Program-made: the position numbers and the translations under genes
Notes under the pieces: model-generated
Database searches by the model: none
What the model was told of the DNA's origin: nothing
Seen by the model: the letters and a program-made list of their open reading frames with translations, nothing else
Shown here: in pieces, positions 16,718 through 25,618 of the stretch
How the letters are laid out: each line of letters begins with the position of its first letter
Position numbering within the stretch: the stretch's first letter is position 1
From: Stenotrophomonas indicatrix
GTDB taxonomy: Bacteria > Pseudomonadota > Gammaproteobacteria > Xanthomonadales > Xanthomonadaceae
DNA length: 64,000 nucleotides
Assembly (NCBI RefSeq): GCF_002750975.1
Contig: NZ_PEJS01000002.1
Coordinates: 310,001 to 374,000 of the forward strand
Direction: 5' to 3'

Positions 16718-18112
16718 CTACCGCCCCGGCAACTGCGCGAACGCGCGCTGCATGCAGTCCTCGCGCGGACACACCCGGCAGCCCGGCCCGATCGACACCG
16801 AGTTGCCCGGGCTCTGCACGTCCAGCCCCAGCGAATACACCAGCCGATCGGCATGCTGCAGGTCACACCCCAGTGCCACCGCGAAGGTCTTGCGTGGCTG
16901 GCCGTGGCCCACCGGCCCGCTGCTGACCTGTCGCGCCAGCCAGAAGTGGCGCCGCCCATCGGGCATGCGCGCGGTCTGGGTGAGGATGCGTCCGGGCTGG
17001 TTGAAGGCCTCGTAGACGATCCACAACGGACACGAACCACCCACCTGCGAGAAGTGGAAATCGGTGGCCGAGTGGCGCTTGGACACATTGCCCGCGCGGT
17101 CCACGCGGATGAAGAAGAACGGCAGGCCGGGCGCACTGCGTCGCGCCAGCGTGCTCAACCGATGGCAGACCGCCTCGAATCCCACACCGAACTGATGCGC
17201 CAGCAGCTCGATGTCATAGCCGCTGGCCTCGGCCGCGCGCAGGAAACGCATGTACGGCATCACCAGCGCACCGGCGAAATAGTTGGACAGGCCGATACGC
17301 GCCTGTGCGATGCGGGCCTCGTCGGTGAAGCCGGTGCGCGCAATCACCGCATCGATCTGCGGCAGGTAGCCGCGCAGCGCCAGCTCGACCGCCATCTGGA
17401 ACGCCTGCTGGCCCGGCTCCAGGTAGTCGGGCAGCCACAGCGTACGGCTGCCGGCATCGTACTGGCGCTTCTCGCGCCCGGCCTGCAGCGCAGCCACTTC
17501 CACCAGCACCCCGTGGCGGTCGGCCAGCAGCTGGCGCAGCCGTGGCGCCACGTGTCCCGGCGCCAGCCCCCATTCGGCGAACAGCTGCTCGGCCAGTTCG
17601 TCCAGCTCGGGGATGTGGTTGTGCATGCGGTTGAAGAACTCGCGCACCTGGTCGCCGGCCGGCAACGTGCTGCCCGCGCCCGGCTCGCCCAACTGGAACT
17701 CCAGCGCGGCGGCATGCTCGCGCAATGCCAGGTGCCGGCGATGCAGGTCCAGCAGCGCGCGGCTGACCTGCGGCAGGTTGCCGGCCAGCGCGCGCAGTTC
17801 GGTGGCGCTGACGTCGGCCAAGCCCAGATCGCGCAGGGTCTCGCCCAGCGACTCCTGCAGCGCGGCGGGCTCATCGTCGTCGAACAGGGTGGAAACATCG
17901 CCCAACACCTCGCCCAGCTTCTTCTGCACCGCGGGCGTCAGCGGGCGCTTGTTGCGCTCGATCTGGTTCAGGTAGCTGGCCGACAGTCCCAGGGCGCGGG
18001 CAAGGTCGGCCTGGCTGTAGCCGCGCTGCTCGCGCAGGCGCAGCAGACGCAGGCCGAGCTGGCGCTGGGGGGCTGAATAATTCACAGGATTAACAGGAAT
18101 CGTGACGGGCAT
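16718..18112 (-). CDS. Short-chain fatty acyl-CoA-type transcriptional regulator (ScfR/RamB-like)
   Basis: A 464-residue regulator with an N-terminal Xre helix-turn-helix (about 15-75; GYSQADLARALGLSASYLNQIE), a DUF955/ImmA-like middle region (about 165-310) without an obvious HExxH site, and a C-terminal DUF2083-type part ending in a cysteine cluster CRVCPREDC. This architecture belongs to regulators of propionate, methylcitrate or short-chain acyl-CoA metabolism. It is divergent from the valine degradation operon with 87 bp between starts, so by inference it controls that operon in response to an acyl-CoA intermediate. Family assignment good, ligand unknown. Confidence 0.88.
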   Translation of the reverse strand: MPVTIPVNPVNYSAPQRQLGLRLLRLREQRGYSQADLARALGLSASYLNQIERNKRPLTPAVQKKLGEVLGDVSTLFDDDEPAALQESLGETLRDLGLADVSATELRALAGNLPQVSRALLDLHRRHLALREHAAALEFQLGEPGAGSTLPAGDQVREFFNRMHNHIPELDELAEQLFAEWGLAPGHVAPRLRQLLADRHGVLVEVAALQAGREKRQYDAGSRTLWLPDYLEPGQQAFQMAVELALRGYLPQIDAVIARTGFTDEARIAQARIGLSNYFAGALVMPYMRFLRAAEASGYDIELLAHQFGVGFEAVCHRLSTLARRSAPGLPFFFIRVDRAGNVSKRHSATDFHFSQVGGSCPLWIVYEAFNQPGRILTQTARMPDGRRHFWLARQVSSGPVGHGQPRKTFAVALGCDLQHADRLVYSLGLDVQSPGNSVSIGPGCRVCPREDCMQRAFAQLPGR

Positions 18113-18199
18113 TGGCCAGATTAAGCGGATTCAGGCCGGAAATCGAGGTGTGGCCTGTGAATAATGCCAAGCATCTTTCGCACCCCGTGGATTGTCGTC
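18113..18199. promoter_or_regulatory. Shared divergent promoter region of the regulator and mmsA
   Basis: 87-bp gap containing an AT-rich stretch (GTGAATAATGCC) about 30 bp before mmsA, a plausible -10, and a half-symmetric GGCATTGGCC/GGCCTG arrangement. By position it should hold the operator for the adjacent Xre-type regulator. Confidence 0.4.
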
Positions 18200-19705
18200 A
18201 TGACTGTTGCAGCGCCCCGTATCCGCATGCTGATCGATGGCCAGTTCGTTGAATCGGCCACCTCCCACTGGCAGGACGTGATCAACCCGGCCACCCAGGA
18301 CGTGCTGGCCCAGGTGCCGTTCGCCACCACGGGTGAAGTCGATGCCGCCGTGGCTGCCGCCAAGGAAGCCTTCAAGACCTGGCGCAAGACCCCGATCGGT
18401 ACCCGCGCTCGCATCTTCCTGAAGTACCAGCAGCTGATCCGCGAAAACATGAGCGAGCTGGCGCACATCCTCACCGCCGAACAGGGCAAGACCCTGCCGG
18501 ACGCCGAAGGCGATGTGTTCCGCGGCCTGGAAGTGGTCGAGCACGCGGCCGCCATCGGCAACCTGCAGCTGGGCGAACTGGCCAACAACGTGGCCAACGG
18601 CGTGGACACCTACTCGATCATGCAGCCGCTGGGCGTGTGCGCAGGCATCACCCCGTTCAACTTCCCGGCGATGATTCCGCTGTGGATGTTCCCGATGGCC
18701 ATTGCCACCGGCAACACCTTCATCCTCAAGCCGTCCGAGCAGGACCCGATGGTCACCATGCGCCTGGTCGAACTGGCGCTGGAAGCGGGCATTCCCAAGG
18801 GCGTGCTGAACGTGGTCCACGGTGGCGAGGAAGTGGTCAACGCCATCTGCGACCACCCGGACATCAAGGCGGTGTCGTTCGTCGGTTCCACCCGCGTCGG
18901 TACCCACGTGTACAACCGCGCCTCGCTGGCCGGCAAGCGCGTGCAGTGCATGATGGGCGCCAAGAACCACGCCGTGGTGCTGCCGGACGCCAACAAGGAG
19001 CAGACCCTCAATGCGATGGTCGGCGCGGCCTTCGGTGCGGCGGGACAGCGCTGCATGGCCGCCTCCACCCTGGTGCTGGTCGGTGAAGCGCGCGGTTGGG
19101 TGCAGGACCTGGTCGAAAAGGCCAAGACCCTGAAGGTCAGCGGTGGCACGGTCGCCGGCACCGACGTCGGCCCGGTCATTTCCTGCAGCGCCCGTGATCG
19201 CGTTGAAGGCCTGATCGCGTCGGGCGTGGAGCAGGGCGCCAAGCTGGTGCTGGATGGCCGCAAGCCGCAGGTCGATGGCTTCGAGAAGGGCAATTTCGTT
19301 GGCCCGACCATCTTTGCCGGTGTCACCACCGACATGCGCATCTACCAGGAAGAAATCTTCGGGCCGGTGCTGGTCATCCTCGAAGCGGAAACGCTGGATG
19401 AGGCCATCGCCATGGTCAACAGCAACCCGAACGGCAACGGCACCGCGCTGTTCACCCAGTCCGGCGCCGCAGCACGCCGGTTCCAGGAAGACATCGACGT
19501 CGGCCAGGTCGGCATCAACGTGCCGATCCCGGTGCCGGTGCCGCTGTTCTCGTTCACCGGTTCGCGCGCCTCCAAGCTGGGCGACCTGGGTCCGTACGGC
19601 AAGCAGGTGGTGCTGTTCTACACGCAGACCAAGACCGTCACCGCGCGCTGGTTCGACGACGAGACGCTGAGCCATGGCGTCAACACCACGATCAGCCTGA
19701 AGTAA
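18200..19705 (+). CDS. mmsA: CoA-acylating methylmalonate-semialdehyde dehydrogenase
   Basis: Oxidises methylmalonate semialdehyde with CoA and NAD to propionyl-CoA, the last step of valine degradation. The 501-residue aldehyde dehydrogenase has [17 protein letters not shown], the NAD-binding SFVGSTRVG and the catalytic Cys in [11 protein letters not shown]. The usual general-base Glu of other ALDHs is replaced by the Asn-containing GAKNHAVV, which is characteristic of CoA-acylating MmsA. Length matches the family. The start ATG 18200 follows directly from family alignment ([14 protein letters not shown]). First gene of a five-gene operon. Confidence 0.96.
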   Translation: MTVAAPRIRMLIDGQFVESATSHWQDVINPATQDVLAQVPFATTGEVDAAVAAAKEAFKTWRKTPIGTRARIFLKYQQLIRENMSELAHILTAEQGKTLPDAEGDVFRGLEVVEHAAAIGNLQLGELANNVANGVDTYSIMQPLGVCAGITPFNFPAMIPLWMFPMAIATGNTFILKPSEQDPMVTMRLVELALEAGIPKGVLNVVHGGEEVVNAICDHPDIKAVSFVGSTRVGTHVYNRASLAGKRVQCMMGAKNHAVVLPDANKEQTLNAMVGAAFGAAGQRCMAASTLVLVGEARGWVQDLVEKAKTLKVSGGTVAGTDVGPVISCSARDRVEGLIASGVEQGAKLVLDGRKPQVDGFEKGNFVGPTIFAGVTTDMRIYQEEIFGPVLVILEAETLDEAIAMVNSNPNGNGTALFTQSGAAARRFQEDIDVGQVGINVPIPVPVPLFSFTGSRASKLGDLGPYGKQVVLFYTQTKTVTARWFDDETLSHGVNTTISLK

Positions 19706-19720
19706 CCGCAGGGAGCAGCC

Positions 19721-20887
19721 ATGAGCCACTCGATGACGACGGAACAGGAAGAAGCGCAGCAGGCGTACCGCGAAGCGGCGCGTGACTTCGCACAGGCCGA
19801 ACTGGCACCGCACGCCGCGCGATGGGATGCGGAGGGCATCTTTCCGCGCGAGGCGATCGCCAAGGCCGGTGAACTGGGCTTCTGCGGTCTGTACATGGAC
19901 CCGGAAGTGGGCGGCAGCGGCCTGAGCCGACTGGACGCCGCCGTCGTCATCGAGGAGCTCGCCAACGTCGACCCGTCGACCGCGGCCTATATCAGCATCC
20001 ACAACATGGCCTCGTGGATGGTCTCCAAGTGGGGCCAGCCGGCGCTGCGCGACGCATGGGGCAATGACCTGTCTTCTGGCAGCAAGCTGGCCTCGTACTG
20101 CTTGACCGAGCCGGGCGCCGGTTCGGATGCAGCCTCGCTGAAGACCACCGCCATGCGCGATGGCGATTTCTACGTGTTGAATGGCTCCAAGGCCTTCATC
20201 TCCGGCGCCGGTGCCACCGAGCTGCTGGTGGTGATGGCACGTACCGGCGGTGCCGGTGCAGGCGGGGTCAGCGCGATCGCGGTGCCGGCCGACCTGCCGG
20301 GCATCAGCTATGGCCGCAAGGAAGAGAAGATGGGCTGGAACAGCCAGCCCACCCGTGGCATCACCTTCGAAAACGTCCGCGTACCGGTCAGCCACCTTCT
20401 GGGAGAGGAAGGCGGCGGCTTCAAGCTGGCGATGAAGGGGCTCGATGGTGGCCGGATCAACATCGCCGCGTGCTCGCTGGGTGCTGCGCAGGGCGCGCTG
20501 GATGCCGCACGCCGCTACATGGGCGAGCGCCGCCAGTTCGGCAAGGCGTTGTCCGAATTCCAGGCGCTGCAGTTCAAGCTGGCCGACATGGCCATCGAAC
20601 TGGTTGCCGCGCGGCAGATGGTGCATACCGCTGCGCGCAAGCTCGATGCCGGTGCCAGCGATGCCAATGTGTGGTGCGCGATGGCCAAGCGTTTCGCCAC
20701 CGATGCCGGCTTCACCATCTGCAACGAAGCCCTGCAGATCCACGGGGGCTACGGCTACATCCGTGAATATCCGATCGAACGCCTGCTGCGCGACAGCCGC
20801 GTGCACCAGATCCTGGAAGGCACCAACGAGATCATGCGGGTGATCGTTGCCCGTCACCTGCTCAACACCGAAGAGGAACTGCGATGA
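19721..20887 (+). CDS. Acyl-CoA dehydrogenase, probably isobutyryl-CoA dehydrogenase
   Basis: FAD flavoprotein that oxidises a short branched acyl-CoA to the enoyl-CoA. The 388-residue product has the two family signatures: CLTEPGAGSDAAS (about 125-140) and the C-terminal QIHGGYGYIREYPIERLLRD with the catalytic Glu region and LEGTNEIMR. Location between mmsA and an enoyl-CoA hydratase of the valine pathway points to isobutyryl-CoA as substrate. It starts 15 bp after mmsA with a GGGAG ribosome site and overlaps the next gene by 4 bases. Confidence 0.93.
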   Translation: MSHSMTTEQEEAQQAYREAARDFAQAELAPHAARWDAEGIFPREAIAKAGELGFCGLYMDPEVGGSGLSRLDAAVVIEELANVDPSTAAYISIHNMASWMVSKWGQPALRDAWGNDLSSGSKLASYCLTEPGAGSDAASLKTTAMRDGDFYVLNGSKAFISGAGATELLVVMARTGGAGAGGVSAIAVPADLPGISYGRKEEKMGWNSQPTRGITFENVRVPVSHLLGEEGGGFKLAMKGLDGGRINIAACSLGAAQGALDAARRYMGERRQFGKALSEFQALQFKLADMAIELVAARQMVHTAARKLDAGASDANVWCAMAKRFATDAGFTICNEALQIHGGYGYIREYPIERLLRDSRVHQILEGTNEIMRVIVARHLLNTEEELR

Positions 20888-21681
20888 AGGATTGGCGTAC
20901 CCAGGAGCACGTGGGCCTGAAGGTCGAGGCCGATGGCCACACCGCCGTGGTCACCCTGAACAACCCGCCGGCGCATACCTGGACCGTGCACAGCCTGTCG
21001 GCGCTGCGCGACCTGGTGGGCGCACTCAATGCAGACCGCGACATCTACGCGCTGGTGATCACCGGTGATGGCGAGAAGTTCTTCTCCGCGGGTGCCGACC
21101 TCAACCAGTTCGCTTCCGGCGACAAGGCTGCCGCACGCGAAGCGGCACGCCGTTTCGGCGAAGCCTTCGAGGCGCTGTCCGCGTTCCGTGGGGTGTCGAT
21201 CGCTGCGATCAACGGCTACGCCATGGGCGGCGGCCTGGAGTGCGCGCTGGCCTGCGACCTGCGCATCATCGAAGACCATGCCCAGGTTGCGCTGCCGGAG
21301 GCCACCGTCGGCCTGCTGCCGTGCGCCGGTGGCACCCAGAACCTGCCGCGCCTGGTCGGCGAGGGTTGGGCCAAGCGCATGATCCTGCTCGGCGAGCGCA
21401 TCAACGCGGAAACCGCCGTGCGGATTGGTCTTGCCGAAGAAAAGGTCGGCAAGGGCGAAGCCAAGGCGCTGGCACTGGAATGGGCGAAGAAGGCCGGCAA
21501 GCAGAGCCCGACCAGCATTGCCGCCTGCAAGACGTTGGTGCAGTCCACGCGCACCGGCACCCATGCGTCGGCGCTGGTGGCCGAGCGCGAGGCCTTCGTC
21601 GATCTGTTCGACACCGCCGACCAGGTCGAGGGCGTGAGTGCCTTCCTTGAAAAGCGCGCCGCGCAGTGGAAAAACGCATGA
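20884..21681 (+). CDS. Enoyl-CoA hydratase (methacrylyl-CoA hydration)
   Basis: Crotonase-fold enzyme of 265 residues adding water to methacrylyl-CoA in valine breakdown. Oxyanion-hole segments are SAGADLNQFASG (about 63-74) and AINGYAMGGGLECALACD, and one catalytic Glu lies in LPEATVGLLPCAGG. Length is standard. Its ATG overlaps the stop of the dehydrogenase (ATGA), and its stop overlaps the next start, so translation is probably coupled across the operon. Confidence 0.92.
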   Translation: MKDWRTQEHVGLKVEADGHTAVVTLNNPPAHTWTVHSLSALRDLVGALNADRDIYALVITGDGEKFFSAGADLNQFASGDKAAAREAARRFGEAFEALSAFRGVSIAAINGYAMGGGLECALACDLRIIEDHAQVALPEATVGLLPCAGGTQNLPRLVGEGWAKRMILLGERINAETAVRIGLAEEKVGKGEAKALALEWAKKAGKQSPTSIAACKTLVQSTRTGTHASALVAEREAFVDLFDTADQVEGVSAFLEKRAAQWKNA

Positions 21682-22853
21682 GTACCGACACCGCTGCCGA
21701 TGACGCACCGGTGCTGTTCGAAGAGCGCACTGCCAGCAATGGCACACGCATCGGCATCGCCACGCTGAACGCACCGCGCACGCTCAATGGCTTCTCGCTG
21801 CCGATGGCACACCTGCTGCTGAAGCAGTTGAATGCCTGGGCCGACGACGATGCCATCGCCATGGTGGTGCTGCAGGGCGCCGGTGAGAAGGCGTTCTGCG
21901 CCGGCGGTGACCTGCACAGCCTGTACCAGAGCATGCGTGCCTACCGCGACGCCGGCCAAAGCGATATACGCGGGAACGACTACGCCGCCGAGTTCTTCGA
22001 CGTCGAGTACCGCGTCGACTACCTGATCCATACCTACGCCAAGCCGATCCTGTGCTGGGGCCACGGCATCGTGATGGGCGGCGGCATTGGCCTGATGTCC
22101 GGTGCCAGCCACCGCGTGGTCAGCGAACGCTCCAAGCTGGCCTTCCCGGAAATCACCGTGGGCCTGTTCCCTGACGTGGGTGGCAGCTGGCTGCTGCCGC
22201 GCGTGCCGGGCAACGGTGGCCTGTTCCTGGCCCTGACCGGTGCGCTGCTCAACCCGGGCGATGCGATCTATGCCGGCCTGGCCGACGTGCATGTGGCCGA
22301 GGAACGCCGCAGTGCGGTGCTCGACGCGCTGCTGCAGGTCGCGTGGTCGACCGATGCCGCACGCAACCACGAGCGCCTGTCACAGCTGCTGCTGTCGTTT
22401 GCCAGCGATGCGGCTACCGGCCCGCTGCTGGCCAATGCTACGCAGGTCGATGCGCTGTGCGCAGGCGATGACCTGGCCGCCATCGTCGAACGCATCAGCA
22501 CCTTGCAGACCGATGATGCGTGGCTGCAGGCCGCACAGAAGACCCTTGCCGCCGGTGCACCGGGTTCGGCACGGTTGGCCTTCGAACTGCAGCGCCGCAG
22601 CGCCGGCCAGGATCTGGCCAGCGTGTACCGGCTGGAATACATCGCCGCCCTGCATTGCGCCGCGCATGGTGATTTTGCTGAAGGCATCCGCGCGCTGCTG
22701 ATCGACAAGGACCGCAATCCCTCGTGGAACCCGGCCACGCTGGCCGATGCCGACCGCGCATGGGCCGATACGTTCTTCGCTTCTCCCTGGGCCGATGTCG
22801 CACATCCGCTGGCCGGCCTGGGTACCCCTGTCGCTGAAAGGAGCCTTGCATGA
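21678..22853 (+). CDS. 3-hydroxyisobutyryl-CoA hydrolase
   Basis: Crotonase-family thioesterase releasing free 3-hydroxyisobutyrate from its CoA ester, the step that makes valine breakdown differ from fatty-acid oxidation. The 391-residue product has FCAGGDLHSLYQS (about 74-86), GHGIVMGGGIGLMSGASHRV and the catalytic-region FPEITVGLFPDVGGSWLLPR, with the longer C-terminal half (DKDRNPSWNPATLAD) that separates HIBYL-CoA hydrolases from ordinary hydratases. ATG 21678 in the 4-base overlap is preferred to an in-frame ATG 12 bp earlier. Confidence 0.93.
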   Translation: MSTDTAADDAPVLFEERTASNGTRIGIATLNAPRTLNGFSLPMAHLLLKQLNAWADDDAIAMVVLQGAGEKAFCAGGDLHSLYQSMRAYRDAGQSDIRGNDYAAEFFDVEYRVDYLIHTYAKPILCWGHGIVMGGGIGLMSGASHRVVSERSKLAFPEITVGLFPDVGGSWLLPRVPGNGGLFLALTGALLNPGDAIYAGLADVHVAEERRSAVLDALLQVAWSTDAARNHERLSQLLLSFASDAATGPLLANATQVDALCAGDDLAAIVERISTLQTDDAWLQAAQKTLAAGAPGSARLAFELQRRSAGQDLASVYRLEYIAALHCAAHGDFAEGIRALLIDKDRNPSWNPATLADADRAWADTFFASPWADVAHPLAGLGTPVAERSLA

Positions 22854-23740
22854 GCCGCGTTGCATTCATTGGGTTGGGCAACATGGGTGGCCCGATGGCC
22901 GCCAATCTGGTCAAGAACGGCCACACCGTACGTGTGTTCGATCTGGTGCCTGCCGCGGTGCAGGCGGCGGTCGACGCGGGTGCCAGCGCAGCGGCATCGG
23001 CACGCGAGACCCTGGCCGAGGCCGAGGTGGTGATCTCGATGCTGCCGGCCAGCCGCCATGTTGAAGGCGTGTACCTGGGTGATGACGGCATCCTTGCCGC
23101 GATTCCCGCCGGTGCGCTGGTCATCGACTGCAGCACGATTGCCCCGGCCAGCGCGCGCAAGGTATCCGAAGCGGCCGCCGCACGTGGCCTGCAGATGATC
23201 GACGCGCCGGTGTCCGGTGGCACTGCCGGCGCGCAGGCCGGCACGCTGACCTTCATCGTCGGTGGTGAAGAGGACGCGCTTGAACGCGCCCGCCCGGTGC
23301 TGCAGGCGATGGGCAGGAACATCTTCCATGTGGGCGCCAGTGGCGCCGGCCAGGTGGCCAAGCTGTGCAACAACATGGCGCTGGGCGTGATCATGGCTGT
23401 CACCGGCGAAGCCATCGCCCTGGGCGTGGCGCACGGGCTGGACCCGAAGGTGCTGTCGCAGATGATGGCGGTCAGCACCGGCCGCAGCTGGGCCACCGAA
23501 GTGTGCAACCCGTGGCCGGGCGTGCTGGAGAACGCGCCGGCGTCGCGCGGTTACAGCGGCGGCTTCGGCAGCGATCTGATGCTGAAGGACATGGGCTTGG
23601 CGGTGGAGGCGGCGATGAGCGTCGGCGCCTCGATCCCGCTGGGCGAAGTGGCCCGCAACCTGTACTCGATGAACCACCAGGCCGGCCGCGGCAAGCTGGA
23701 TTTCTCCAGCGTCGTGCAGCTCATCACGAGCGAAAAGTGA
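22850..23740 (+). CDS. mmsB: 3-hydroxyisobutyrate dehydrogenase
   Basis: Oxidises 3-hydroxyisobutyrate to methylmalonate semialdehyde with NAD, feeding MmsA. The 296-residue product begins with the dinucleotide-binding FIGLGNMGGPMAANL, has the substrate-binding DAPVSGGTAGAQAG and the catalytic Lys in GAGQVAKLCNNM (about K171). Last gene of the operon: it overlaps the hydrolase by 4 bases and is followed by a SMAG repeat and a strong terminator. Confidence 0.96.
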   Translation: MSRVAFIGLGNMGGPMAANLVKNGHTVRVFDLVPAAVQAAVDAGASAAASARETLAEAEVVISMLPASRHVEGVYLGDDGILAAIPAGALVIDCSTIAPASARKVSEAAAARGLQMIDAPVSGGTAGAQAGTLTFIVGGEEDALERARPVLQAMGRNIFHVGASGAGQVAKLCNNMALGVIMAVTGEAIALGVAHGLDPKVLSQMMAVSTGRSWATEVCNPWPGVLENAPASRGYSGGFGSDLMLKDMGLAVEAAMSVGASIPLGEVARNLYSMNHQAGRGKLDFSSVVQLITSEK

Positions 23741-23743
23741 CCT

Positions 23744-23769
23744 GGTAGTGCTGGCCGCTGGCCGGCAAC
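23744..23769 (+). repeat. SMAG palindrome
   Basis: GGTAG head with a CTGGCCGC/GGCCGG stem, 3 bp after the mmsB stop. Confidence 0.8.
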
Positions 23770-23801
23770 CTCATGCCCCCTTGCGGGACAACGAAGGTGG
23801 G

Positions 23802-23844
23802 ATGGGCGGATGCCCGGTTTCGACCGGCATCCGCCCATTTTTTT
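23802..23844 (+). terminator. Rho-independent terminator of the valine operon
   Basis: A stem of about 16 bp (ATGGGCGGATGC with ACCGG extension, and its complement) closed by a TTCG tetraloop and followed by six to seven T residues. Confidence 0.92.
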
Positions 23845-23856
23845 GCCCAGCCGCTT

Positions 23857-23881
23857 GGTAGTGCCGGCCGCTGGCCGGCAT
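23857..23881 (+). repeat. SMAG palindrome
   Basis: GGTAG head with a GCCGGCCGC/GGCCGGC stem, between the terminator and the end of the convergent ohr gene. Confidence 0.8.
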
Positions 23882-23888
23882 CACCGCA

Positions 23889-24314
23889 TCAGGCAACGAT
23901 CAGCGTCACGTCGATGTTGCCGCGGGTCGCGTTGGAGTACGGGCAGACGATGTGTGCCTTCTGCACCAGCTCTTCCACCTGCTCGCGCGGCACGCCCGGC
24001 ACGTTGATGGTCAGCTCGGCTTCGATGCCGAAACCGGTCGGGATCTGGCCGATGCCGACCTTGCCGGTCACGGTGGTGTCGGCCGGCAGTGCGACCTTGG
24101 CCTGGCCGGCGACGAACTTCAGTGCGCCCAGGAAGCAGGCCGAATAGCCGGCAGCAAAAAGCTGTTCCGGATTGGTGCCCGGGCCGCCAGCGCCGCCCAG
24201 CTCGCGCGGGGTCGACAGCTGGATGTCCAGCACGTTGTCGGAGGACACGGAACGGCCTTCACGGCCGCCGGTGGAGGTGGCCTGGGCGGTGTACAGAACC
24301 TTTTCGATGGACAT
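23889..24314 (-). CDS. ohr: Organic hydroperoxide resistance peroxidase (Ohr)
   Basis: Thiol peroxidase that reduces organic and fatty-acid hydroperoxides in the cytoplasm. The 141-residue OsmC/Ohr-fold protein has both redox cysteines in context: YSACFLGAL (peroxidatic) and [12 protein letters not shown] (resolving), and the [18 protein letters not shown] loop of the family. Typically induced by peroxide through the MarR-type repressor OhrR, but no ohrR gene is adjacent here. The upstream region has a short CAAGT/ACTTG inverted repeat at about 24390-24407, too weak to call an OhrR operator. Confidence 0.95.
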   Translation of the reverse strand: MSIEKVLYTAQATSTGGREGRSVSSDNVLDIQLSTPRELGGAGGPGTNPEQLFAAGYSACFLGALKFVAGQAKVALPADTTVTGKVGIGQIPTGFGIEAELTINVPGVPREQVEELVQKAHIVCPYSNATRGNIDVTLIVA

Positions 24315-24425
24315 CGGGGTGCTCCTGTTCAGTGGGTGGGTGTCGCGTTGGAGCCTACTTTGCCCGGATTCTGCAGGTGTTGGGCTAGAACAAGTCCGAA
24401 AAACTTGATTGATCGTCCTGCTGGC

Positions 24426-25382
24426 CTAGATTGTCCACTCGCGGTCGGTGGTGAACATGATGGTCAGCCAGCGGTCCGGCGACGATTCGCCCAGCGCATC
24501 GCCGATCTCGTCGCGCAGGTGATCCCACTCCAGCAGGGGCCGCGGCGGGTCGTCCTCGCGCACCACGAAGAACAGCTCGATCTGTTCGCCACGGCCGACC
24601 TGGGCCACGTAGCTGCGGTGTTCGACGAAGCCGTGCTTTGCAACGATCGCCCGCGCCACCGCATCCACATGCGCCTGCAGTTCCGGCGGCGTGACCAGCA
24701 GGATGCCGGCCAGTGCGCGCCGCACGGTGCCCAGCGGCGCGATCATCACCAGCACGCAGACGAACGCCAGGATGGCCGGATCGATGTACGGCCCGACCCA
24801 CGCCAGCGAGGTGCCACGCACTAGCACGCCGCCGAGGAAGGCCAGCAGATAGCAGGCCGACATGCTCGCGGCGATGACCCAGTTCTTCGCATCCAGTGCG
24901 ATGAACTCTGAACCGATGCGCCGGTTGGCAAGCAGCACGAACCAGGCCAGCGCGCTTTCAGCCACGATCGACAGTGCCGCGAAGATGATTGCGGGGCCAA
25001 GCGCGATCTGTCGCCCACCCGACATCAGTGCATCGACTGCATTGACCAAGGCATACAGCGCTGCGCCGATCATCAGCGTACCGCTCACTCCCAGCACGAT
25101 CGGTTCCAGGTGCCAGAAGCCCATGGTGAAGCGCTGGTTGAGGCGTGACTGCAACGCATCGGTCTGGGTGGACAGCGCGATCAGCCGCGCGACCAGCAGC
25201 GACAGCCACGTCATCACCACGTCGATCAGGCCGTAGATGCCATCGAAGATGATCAGCGACGAATTGGCCAGCAGGCCGAACACCACGGCGGCGGCGGCCA
25301 GCAGCAGCGAGGCGGCGATGGACAGCCGCAGCACACCCTGCTCGGTTGCGGGGTCGAAGAAGTGCGGTCGGTCAGTGGTCAT
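24426..25382 (-). CDS. Cation diffusion facilitator-family membrane transporter
   Basis: Inner-membrane protein of 318 residues with about six hydrophobic segments in the first 210 residues and a soluble C-terminal domain (about 215-318), the CDF layout. The first metal motif is recognisable as FDGIYGLIDVV in helix 2. The HxxxD normally found in helix 5 is not obvious: the equivalent stretch reads KNWVIAASM. It may therefore belong to a divergent subgroup with changed metal specificity. The ATG at 25382 is chosen for its position before the first helix. Substrate unknown. Confidence 0.8.
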   Translation of the reverse strand: MTTDRPHFFDPATEQGVLRLSIAASLLLAAAAVVFGLLANSSLIIFDGIYGLIDVVMTWLSLLVARLIALSTQTDALQSRLNQRFTMGFWHLEPIVLGVSGTLMIGAALYALVNAVDALMSGGRQIALGPAIIFAALSIVAESALAWFVLLANRRIGSEFIALDAKNWVIAASMSACYLLAFLGGVLVRGTSLAWVGPYIDPAILAFVCVLVMIAPLGTVRRALAGILLVTPPELQAHVDAVARAIVAKHGFVEHRSYVAQVGRGEQIELFFVVREDDPPRPLLEWDHLRDEIGDALGESSPDRWLTIMFTTDREWTI

Positions 25383-25618
25383 GCCTCGATTGTAGAGCGG
25401 AGCCATGCTCTGCTGCCTTCAGGGGGGCTCCTTCGCTACCCAGGCGGCGGATGTTCCCGTAGACTGCGGCCCTTCCACGCTCCCCCGACGACGCACTGCA
25501 GTGATCACGCCACCCTGACCCTTGCCGCCTCTCGGCAGCCGGCCCAACCGGCTCAGGAACCCGCGTCTTTCCACTGCAGCGCCACGTGGCCTCGCCCGCG
25601 TGTGCGCGGAGTTTTCCC
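25383..25618. other. Leader/promoter gap before the SulP gene
   Basis: About 236 bp between divergent transporter genes. It holds a small GCCGGCCCAACCGGC hairpin but no gene and no riboswitch that I recognise. Confidence 0.4.

Noticed and set aside
18131..20857. A 908-codon minus-strand frame across mmsA and the acyl-CoA dehydrogenase gene
   Set aside because: Residue composition is rich in His, Gln, Arg and Val without domains, typical of antisense shadow frames; both sense genes are conserved enzymes.
24315..24425. An OhrR operator before ohr
   Set aside because: Only a 5-bp CAAGT/ACTTG inverted repeat is present, unlike known OhrR sites, and no ohrR gene is nearby.
25383..25618. A riboswitch in front of the SulP gene
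   Set aside because: The leader has small hairpins only and matches none of the aptamer cores I can recall, so nothing is called.
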